Assembly: GCA_030619215.1 (NCBI GenBank)
Contig: JAUXBV010000045.1
Coordinates: 1 to 11,551, forward strand
Direction of reading: 5' to 3'
DNA from: Fibrobacterota bacterium
GTDB lineage: Bacteria; Fibrobacterota; Chitinivibrionia; Chitinivibrionales; JANQEN01
Length of the DNA: 11,551 nt
In this document: positions 6,363 through 11,551 of the stretch, in pieces
Layout of the letters: the number at the start of each line of letters is the position of its first letter
Numbering within the stretch: position 1 is the stretch's first letter
Notes under the pieces: generated by a model
Database searches by the model: none
What the model was told of the DNA's origin: nothing
What the model saw: the letters and a program-made list of their open reading frames with translations, nothing else
Translations under genes and position numbers: made by a program

Positions 6363-7256
6363 ATGAAAAAGATCATGGTATCGTTTTTTATTATTACAGG
6401 CTTCTATATATCCCTTCACGCCGCCATAATAAAAACAGGAGACGTACTTGACATCACGGTTCTGGGGCAACCTGAGTTTTCCGGCCGTTATACGGTCAGT
6501 CAAAGTGGAACAATAGAATATCCGCTTTTGGCTGATGAAACAATTGTAAATATCTCCACATCCGAGCTTATGAATGAATTAACCTTCAGGCTTGCCAAAC
6601 ATATTGAAAATCCCCTGGTTCTCATATCACCGGTTGAAAAGCCAAATATAACGGTTACCGTTTTAGGACAGGTTGCAAAGCCAGGACCGGTGGAAACATA
6701 TCTAGGCGCAACTATACAAGAGGTAATCCAGCTGGCGGGAGGCCCTCTGGAAAAAGCTGATATTGACAGTGTGAAGGTCATCCACAAAGGTGGCAACGAT
6801 CAGACTGCACTGTATTTCAACCTCAAATCTTTCATGAAAAAGGGTAAAATAGCCGACATGCCCAGGCTGCAGCCGGATGATATCGTAATACTTTTATCCC
6901 AGACACGCGCCACAAAAGTAAAAGTTATCGGAGCGGTAAATAAACCCGGCTTTTTTGACCTGGACGAAAAGATAAACCTTTTCGAGCTTATCTATCTTGC
7001 GGGAGGGCCTGCGGAAAAGGCCGATCTTTCCCGTGTGCGCCGTTTTTTTAAATCTGAAAATAAGACCCTTGAGGAAGTAATAAATGTGCAATCTTTTATT
7101 GATAAAGGTGAAATGGATAAAATCCCTATGGTTGAGGAAGGAGACGTAATTATCGTTTATTCCAAATGGTTTGACTGGAGAATTTTTATGAGTATTTTAA
7201 CCAACGTCCTCCTTTTTATTGTGACTGTCCAGTCTATCAGAGGAGCTGTAACCTAA
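6363..7256 (+). CDS. Wza-like polysaccharide export outer-membrane protein (Poly_export + two SLBB domains)
   Basis: A 297-residue export protein of the outer-membrane polysaccharide exporter (OPX) family, which forms the periplasmic and outer-membrane conduit for capsule or exopolysaccharide. Residues 1-20 form a signal peptide ending L-H-A. The Poly_export domain follows (K-T-G-D-V-L-D-I-T-V-L-G, Y-P-L-L, about 21-92). SLBB domains follow at about 95-170 (V-L-G-Q-V-A-K-P-G, L-A-G-G-P) and 183-265 (V-I-G-A-V-N-K-P-G, L-A-G-G-P). The C-terminus (270-292) is a Trp/Phe-rich hydrophobic helix. There is no lipobox cysteine, unlike E. coli Wza, so it is probably not a lipoprotein. It is shorter than Wza (about 380 residues), consistent with the two-SLBB short form. 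AAAGG lies near 6350. It directly abuts the Wzc-like gene and is cotranscribed with the upstream motor genes by spacing. Confidence 0.95.
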   Translation: MKKIMVSFFIITGFYISLHAAIIKTGDVLDITVLGQPEFSGRYTVSQSGTIEYPLLADETIVNISTSELMNELTFRLAKHIENPLVLISPVEKPNITVTVLGQVAKPGPVETYLGATIQEVIQLAGGPLEKADIDSVKVIHKGGNDQTALYFNLKSFMKKGKIADMPRLQPDDIVILLSQTRATKVKVIGAVNKPGFFDLDEKINLFELIYLAGGPAEKADLSRVRRFFKSENKTLEEVINVQSFIDKGEMDKIPMVEEGDVIIVYSKWFDWRIFMSILTNVLLFIVTVQSIRGAVT

Positions 7257-9434
7257 GTGAACAAACCTCCACTCCTTGCAAATATAACACGGTTTAAAAA
7301 AACCGATATAGGAATTAGAGATTATATTACAATAATCCTCAGGCGTAAAATGGTTATAATTGTCTCACTTCTTTCTTTGGTACTTTCCACCGTATACTAT
7401 GTTTACCGCATTGAAGACATTTACGAATCTTTCTCAACACTGGTTATTGAAGAAACCAATCCTGTCATGAGCCAGCTCATGAAAATCGGGGGAAGACCCC
7501 TGAGCTTCTACCAGGGTATTCTTAATAGCCGGACCTTTCTTGAGCTGACTCTTGACAGCATCGGCATGGATATCTTTAAAACCACTTTCCCGAAATTTAC
7601 TGAAAAAGACGCTATTCAATACATTAAAAACAACATCTCTCTCAGGAAGACAGAGTATGCTTCTTTCCTGCGACTTAACTGCCGTGCAAAATCCCGTGAG
7701 CTCGCCTATTTTATTGCCTCCGTATCAACAGACCTTTTTCAGAGGCGGTGCCATGAGGTAGAATCCGAGGAATCACGCAGAGCGGTAATTGAGATCGATA
7801 AGCAGCTTAAACTTATTCGTGAAAAGCTGGAAAAAGCGGAATACGACTACCGCACCTTCAAGGAAAAAACCGGGAATATCCTTGAGGGACTGCCTCCGGA
7901 GCTGAAAACACTTCAGGAAGCCCATGCTGAAAACCTGGCACTGCTCGGTGTTAAGGAAGCTGATTTAAAGGCTGAAAAAATACAACTTGCACGGTTAGAA
8001 GCTAAAGTTACACCAACCGCTACGAAAAAATCACCCGAAGCATTAAAACTGAGATCCCGCCTCAAGGAACTTGAAAAGGAGCGAATACGCCTTGAAAACC
8101 TTGGCATCCGGCTATCAAGCACATCAACGATAGACCGGGAGATAGACGAAGTGGAAAAACAGCTCCTGCAATATAAACAGACCAAATCTGCAAAACGCGC
8201 TGATCCAAATACTATTCGTCAATGGCAGGAACTTCGTAAATTAGTGATTGGGAAAGAAGCCGAGCTATCTCTGTTTAAACGACGCCTGGAGTCTTATCAA
8301 AGAGCCATTAAAAATTACAAAAAGGACAACCCGAATATTCTGAGCAAATCATTGGAGTTGCTTCGTCTTAAACGCTCAAAGGAAATCTATGAAAATATTT
8401 ATAATATCCTTCTTGAAAAGGCTGAAGAGCAGCGTATTCTCAGCGCCTCCAGCGGTGCCGGTATAAAAACTGTTGATATTGCTCAAATGCCGGATAATCC
8501 TATACCGAAGAATGAAACGCGATACTATATCCTCGGCGTCATACTCGGCCTCGCATTGGGATTCGGCCTCGCGTTTATTATGGAATTCAATGATACCTCT
8601 ATAAAATCCAACGAAGATGTTGAAAAATTTCTTAACATTCCTGTGCTTGGCACAATACCCCATATCACCTTCAGTAAAAAAGAGGATATAAAACTTAAAC
8701 GAAGATCATCTAAATCAAAACGAAGCATCTCCGTCACCCATTACCCCAGCCACCTGCTTAATTTCTCAGGTGATGAGTCGGTCACAGCCGAGGCTTACCG
8801 GTCTTTACGGACAAATCTCTCCTTTGTCAGCCCCGACGATCCAATTAAATGCCTGCTCATTACCTCAGCCGGGCCTTCCGAGGGAAAATCTCTTACCATA
8901 GCAAATCTTGCTCTTGCCTACGCTCAAATGGGTAAAAAAACATTACTGGTTGATACTGATTTAAGACGCCCTGTCATTCATCATATCTTTAGCATGAAAC
9001 GCGAACCGGGCTTTACCGACCTGTTTGCCGCAGAAGCTGATTATAACGCAGTTGTTAAACCAACACAAAGAGAAAACCTCTCTATTATTACTGCCGGTAT
9101 TTTTACACCAAACCCCGCAGAATTGATTGCTTCTCAAAAAATGGAATCCCATGTTGAATACTTCAAAAAGAATTTTGATATGGTATTTTTTGACACGCCG
9201 CCAATTGTTGCTGTTACTGACGCACCTTTGCTTGGGACAAAGCTCGACGGCGTTCTCCTCGTTGTCAGGTCACATAAAACGAGACGTGAAGTAGCCATGC
9301 AGGCGGTAAGCAACCTTAATAATGTCGGGGTAAAATGCATAGGAAGCGTTCTCAACGATATAAACCTTTCTCACCGTTATTCATCATACGGCTATTATAA
9401 GTACTACTACCATTACTATAAAAGCAAGGTCTGA
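7257..9434 (+). CDS. Wzc-like polysaccharide co-polymerase with BY-kinase domain
   Basis: A 725-residue inner-membrane chain-length regulator fused to a bacterial tyrosine autokinase, close to the E. coli Wzc length. A Wzz-type N-terminal region contains TM1 (about 31-50). A long coiled coil spans about 165-370, and the PDNPIP motif before TM2 (about 424-444) is standard. In the cytoplasmic kinase domain, E512-x-x-R515 (E-A-Y-R-S-L-R) is the oligomerisation motif. Walker A is S-A-G-P-S-E-G-K-S (K544), Walker A' is L-L-V-D-T-D-L-R-R (D566, D568), and Walker B is V-F-F-D-T-P-P (D646). The tail has nine tyrosines in the last 18 residues and is the autophosphorylation cluster. It controls polymer length and export with the Wza-like protein through cycles of phosphorylation. 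The start is GTG 7257, immediately after the previous stop, with AGGAG at 7241-7245. No cognate phosphatase, Wzx or Wzy is in the window. Confidence 0.96.
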   Translation: MNKPPLLANITRFKKTDIGIRDYITIILRRKMVIIVSLLSLVLSTVYYVYRIEDIYESFSTLVIEETNPVMSQLMKIGGRPLSFYQGILNSRTFLELTLDSIGMDIFKTTFPKFTEKDAIQYIKNNISLRKTEYASFLRLNCRAKSRELAYFIASVSTDLFQRRCHEVESEESRRAVIEIDKQLKLIREKLEKAEYDYRTFKEKTGNILEGLPPELKTLQEAHAENLALLGVKEADLKAEKIQLARLEAKVTPTATKKSPEALKLRSRLKELEKERIRLENLGIRLSSTSTIDREIDEVEKQLLQYKQTKSAKRADPNTIRQWQELRKLVIGKEAELSLFKRRLESYQRAIKNYKKDNPNILSKSLELLRLKRSKEIYENIYNILLEKAEEQRILSASSGAGIKTVDIAQMPDNPIPKNETRYYILGVILGLALGFGLAFIMEFNDTSIKSNEDVEKFLNIPVLGTIPHITFSKKEDIKLKRRSSKSKRSISVTHYPSHLLNFSGDESVTAEAYRSLRTNLSFVSPDDPIKCLLITSAGPSEGKSLTIANLALAYAQMGKKTLLVDTDLRRPVIHHIFSMKREPGFTDLFAAEADYNAVVKPTQRENLSIITAGIFTPNPAELIASQKMESHVEYFKKNFDMVFFDTPPIVAVTDAPLLGTKLDGVLLVVRSHKTRREVAMQAVSNLNNVGVKCIGSVLNDINLSHRYSSYGYYKYYYHYYKSKV

Positions 9435-9436
9435 TA

Positions 9437-10312
9437 ATGTCTTCTGCACAAAATGAGAACTCTGAAAACCTGGCTTTTTCAGAAGATTATCATAAAGCAA
9501 ATAAATGGAAAACAAAAATTTCAGCAACGAGGAATCCATTACTGAGAGCTCTCTGGAATTTCTGCTCATTTAAACGCGGCGGCGTTAATATATTAGCGTC
9601 TCAACTGAAAAACTCTCAATTGGTTCTGGATTTGGGTTGTGGAAACGGTGCTTATTCCTGCTGGTTCCTCGGTAATAAGCCTCGATCCAGAATCATTGCA
9701 ACGGACTGGTCCTTTACCGCATTACAAAGCATTACCGACCTTAAAAAGGGACCCGTACAAAAAGTATGTGCAGATATACATAATTTGCCCTTTAAGCCGG
9801 AAATGTTTGATCTGATTTTTTCAATTGACACTTTCGGCCATGTCTCGGATCTTGAAAAAGTCCTCAATGAAACTTTGCGCGTTGCAAAGAAGGGCGCCAA
9901 CCTGTTTTTGCACAGTGAATGCAGCGATTACCGGCACAGATGGCCGGATAGGACTCTCATACGCAGAAACAATAAAGATATACTTGCAGAATATGACGGG
10001 CATTTCTCGTTAAAAACAAGCGAGTCTATTCATTCATTATACAACCAGCGTTTTCATATCAAATCATTCTTCAGTCCTGCCGGTATTCTCGGATGGATCA
10101 TCGGCTACCCTGACAAATATTATAAAGGGTTTAAAGAGGCTCGTATGCATTTCTTTATGTGCCTAACAGGTATATTTACATTTATAAAACGAATGCCAAT
10201 ACTTGGCGCTGCGCTGCGGTTCCTTAATGCCTTTACAAACCGCGTGGAGCTTTATTTCGGATTATATGGAGGTGGCTCCTGCTTTTCTTTTTTAGAAAAA
10301 CCCGATAACTGA
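9437..10312 (+). CDS. Class I SAM-dependent methyltransferase
   Basis: A 291-residue protein with a Methyltransf_11-type Rossmann domain. Motif I is V-L-D-L-G-C-G-N-G (63-71). An acidic residue ends strand two (I-I-A-T-D, D90), A-D follows at 112-113, and D-L-I-F-S-I-D and the L-R-V-A-K-K-G-A motif near 147-154 complete the fold. The C-terminal third is hydrophobic and aromatic and not diagnostic. It starts two bases after the kinase gene stop with AAGG just upstream. Its place between the export genes and glycosyltransferases suggests it modifies a sugar or a lipid-linked intermediate, perhaps adding an O-methyl group or capping the chain. The substrate cannot be read from the sequence; a small-molecule or quinone methyltransferase is possible but less likely here. 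Confidence 0.88.
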   Translation: MSSAQNENSENLAFSEDYHKANKWKTKISATRNPLLRALWNFCSFKRGGVNILASQLKNSQLVLDLGCGNGAYSCWFLGNKPRSRIIATDWSFTALQSITDLKKGPVQKVCADIHNLPFKPEMFDLIFSIDTFGHVSDLEKVLNETLRVAKKGANLFLHSECSDYRHRWPDRTLIRRNNKDILAEYDGHFSLKTSESIHSLYNQRFHIKSFFSPAGILGWIIGYPDKYYKGFKEARMHFFMCLTGIFTFIKRMPILGAALRFLNAFTNRVELYFGLYGGGSCFSFLEKPDN

Positions 10313-10357
10313 AAAATATAAGAGAAATAATATAAACAAATTCATTTTCCCTGTCAT

Positions 10358-10387
10358 TTGACATATGCCAGTAAAAATTTCTATTAT
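10358..10387 (+). promoter_or_regulatory. Promoter-like hexamers overlapping the glycosyltransferase start
   Basis: TTGACA (10358-10363) and TATTAT (10382-10387) are spaced by 18 bases and match the sigma70 consensus closely. RNA would begin around 10394, inside the glycosyltransferase gene, so it could only serve downstream genes such as the one at 11289. It may well be a chance match in AT-rich coding sequence. Confidence 0.2.
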
Positions 10388-11270
10388 CATTCCCACATAC
10401 AAGCGTCATGCGTCCCTGGAAAGGACTCTCACTTCCATTGCACAATATAAACCCGCTGATTCGGAAATTATTATCGTTGACCAATCCCCCGACAGTAAGA
10501 AGCAATCACAAACTTTATGCAAGCAATTCCCATTTGTCAGGTATATCCACCTTTCAAAACCAAGCCTGCCAAATGCGCGAAATACAGGGATTATTAACAG
10601 CAGTGGCAGTATCATCCTCTTTTTGGATGATGATACAACAGCTCACCCGGATTGCTTTAACGAACATCTTGCCGCTCATGCCCGAAATGGTATATTCGCT
10701 GTTGCCGGGCGAATAAAACAAATGAATAAAAATGTATCCTGGGCAGAAACACACACTGTCGCATCCATAGACAGCCAAACCGGCGAAACAACGGGGAATT
10801 TCGATCTAGATTACGATGGGGATATTCTATACGCTACCGGCGGGCATATGTCAATAAAAAGAAATGTTTTTAAGAATGCAGGTTTATTCAATACATTTTT
10901 TATTGGTAATGCATTATTTGAAGATATTGAATTCTCCTTAAGGATCAGGAAAAGAGGGTATCCGGTATATTATAATCCCAAAGCAATAATTTCTCATTAT
11001 CCGGATAATAAAGGAGGGTGCCATGAAAGTAATAACACGCTATATTTACTTGAGCGATTGCATAACCATATCCTCTTTTATACCATGCATTTAAATGTGA
11101 TACCATCAAAAGAATGTTTTATATATATAAAAAATTTAATGGAATATATCTCACGTAAGGAAAATAATTCACACAGCATTTTTAAGTTTTGCTTATGCCT
11201 ACTCTTTATTTTTAAAGCCTATGTTAATGCAGGCATTTCCTTCTTATACAACCCTAAACTATCAGGATAA
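10365..11270 (+). CDS. Glycosyltransferase family 2 (GT-A fold)
   Basis: A 301-residue GT2 enzyme that transfers a sugar from a nucleotide-sugar donor onto a growing glycan, probably on a lipid carrier at the inner membrane. The nucleotide-binding strand I-S-I-I-I-P-T-Y-K-R is at 5-14, I-I-V-D-Q-S at 36-41 and the P-N-A-R-N-T-G motif at 69-75. The metal-binding L-D-D-D is at 87-90, G-G-H-M-S-I-K-R at 159-166, and the F-E-D-I-E-F acceptor/base motif at 185-190. A hydrophobic stretch near the C-terminus (about 272-292) may hold it at the membrane. The start is fixed: an in-frame TGA lies two codons upstream and the first core strand begins at residue 5. No Shine-Dalgarno sequence is visible before it, unlike its neighbours. 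It follows the methyltransferase after 52 AT-rich bases. Donor and acceptor are unknown. Confidence 0.93.
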   Translation: MPVKISIIIPTYKRHASLERTLTSIAQYKPADSEIIIVDQSPDSKKQSQTLCKQFPFVRYIHLSKPSLPNARNTGIINSSGSIILFLDDDTTAHPDCFNEHLAAHARNGIFAVAGRIKQMNKNVSWAETHTVASIDSQTGETTGNFDLDYDGDILYATGGHMSIKRNVFKNAGLFNTFFIGNALFEDIEFSLRIRKRGYPVYYNPKAIISHYPDNKGGCHESNNTLYLLERLHNHILFYTMHLNVIPSKECFIYIKNLMEYISRKENNSHSIFKFCLCLLFIFKAYVNAGISFLYNPKLSG

Positions 11271-11288
11271 AAACAGGGGAATATATCT

Positions 11289-11551
11289 ATGAAAATCGCC
11301 TGGCTATTCCCGGTTAATCAAAAATGCGGCATATCATTTTATTCCCTTGAATATGTTAAAGCATTGGGAGAATTTGTTGAAATAGAAACGATTGATATTC
11401 AAGAGTGCCTAAACAGTATTAAGCAATATGCAAACAGGCTTAATTCATTTGATATTATTCATATTCAATACGAAACATCGCTCTTTCTTAAAGGGAATTA
11501 TGATAGCTATAAACAACTATGCAACCTTATAACAAAACCAATCGTTGTCAG
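11289..11551 (+). CDS. GT4-like glycosyltransferase, N-terminal part (cut by window end)
   Basis: An open frame from ATG 11289 to the window end gives 87 residues. AGGGGA (11275-11280) lies eight bases upstream and the gap from the previous gene is 18 bases. The protein begins M-K-I-A-W-L-F-P-V and continues with C-G-I-S-F-Y-S-L. It later has F-D-I-I-H-I-Q-Y-E-T-S-L-F followed by I-T-K-P-I-V-V. That is the pattern of the N-terminal Rossmann domain of GT-B glycosyltransferases of family 4, where the first strand and glycine region are followed by the H-I-Q-x-E strand. The catalytic C-terminal domain is outside the window. It probably adds another sugar in the same polysaccharide pathway. A non-GT4 GT-B enzyme is possible. 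Confidence 0.75.
   Translation, partial: MKIAWLFPVNQKCGISFYSLEYVKALGEFVEIETIDIQECLNSIKQYANRLNSFDIIHIQYETSLFLKGNYDSYKQLCNLITKPIVV

Noticed and set aside
9375..9431. Tyr-codon-rich repeat-like end of the kinase gene
   Set aside because: It is the normal tyrosine cluster of BY-kinases rather than a DNA repeat.
10268..10293. GGAG/CTCC hairpin followed by a T-rich run near the end of the methyltransferase gene
   Set aside because: The stem is only four pairs, it lies before the stop codon in conserved-looking coding sequence, and downstream genes continue in the same direction.

Overview
The window reads as one stretch of a Gram-negative, outer-membrane-bearing bacterial chromosome. All genes are on the + strand, DNA is AT-leaning, and most starts have Shine-Dalgarno sequences. 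Gene content (a Tol/Exb-type motor with an AgmX/PglI-like TonB protein, TPR proteins and Wza/Wzc export) fits a deltaproteobacterium-like (Myxococcota/Desulfobacterota) or Fibrobacterota/Chitinivibrionia-like lineage. This assignment is inference; no rRNA or other phylogenetic marker is present.

Region 1 (1-3004) holds the 3' part of a large TPR-repeat protein that ends in a galactose-binding-like beta-sandwich, followed 15 bases later by a small secreted protein. Region 2 (3005-3278) is the only sizeable non-coding gap. It is AT-rich and carries a plausible sigma70 promoter and a small hairpin. Region 3 (3279-6343) is a compact motor module: a TolQ/ExbB channel subunit, a first TolR/ExbD subunit, a single-domain STAS protein, a second TolR/ExbD subunit and a TonB/AgmX-like transducer. 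Both boundaries of the STAS gene are ATGA overlaps. Region 4 (6363-11551) is a polysaccharide export and assembly module: a Wza-like outer-membrane export protein, a Wzc-like co-polymerase/tyrosine autokinase, a SAM methyltransferase, a family-2 glycosyltransferase, and the start of a GT4-like glycosyltransferase cut by the window end.

From 3279 onward no intergenic gap exceeds 52 bases, and only 19 bases separate the motor module from the export module, so one transcription unit is likely. The most interesting reading is that a proton-motive-force-driven TolQR-type motor works on, or together with, a Wzx/Wzy-type exported polysaccharide. This resembles Myxococcus xanthus, where the Agl motor (one TolQ-like plus two TolR-like subunits) drives gliding with the Glt proteins and moves exported spore-coat polysaccharide with the Nfs proteins.

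Two features make this locus unusual. The first TolR-like subunit has Asn where the family's proton-carrying membrane Asp should be, while the second keeps the Asp. A SpoIIAA-like STAS protein with an intact phosphorylatable serine is translationally embedded between the two. No IS element, CRISPR array, tRNA or rRNA was seen.
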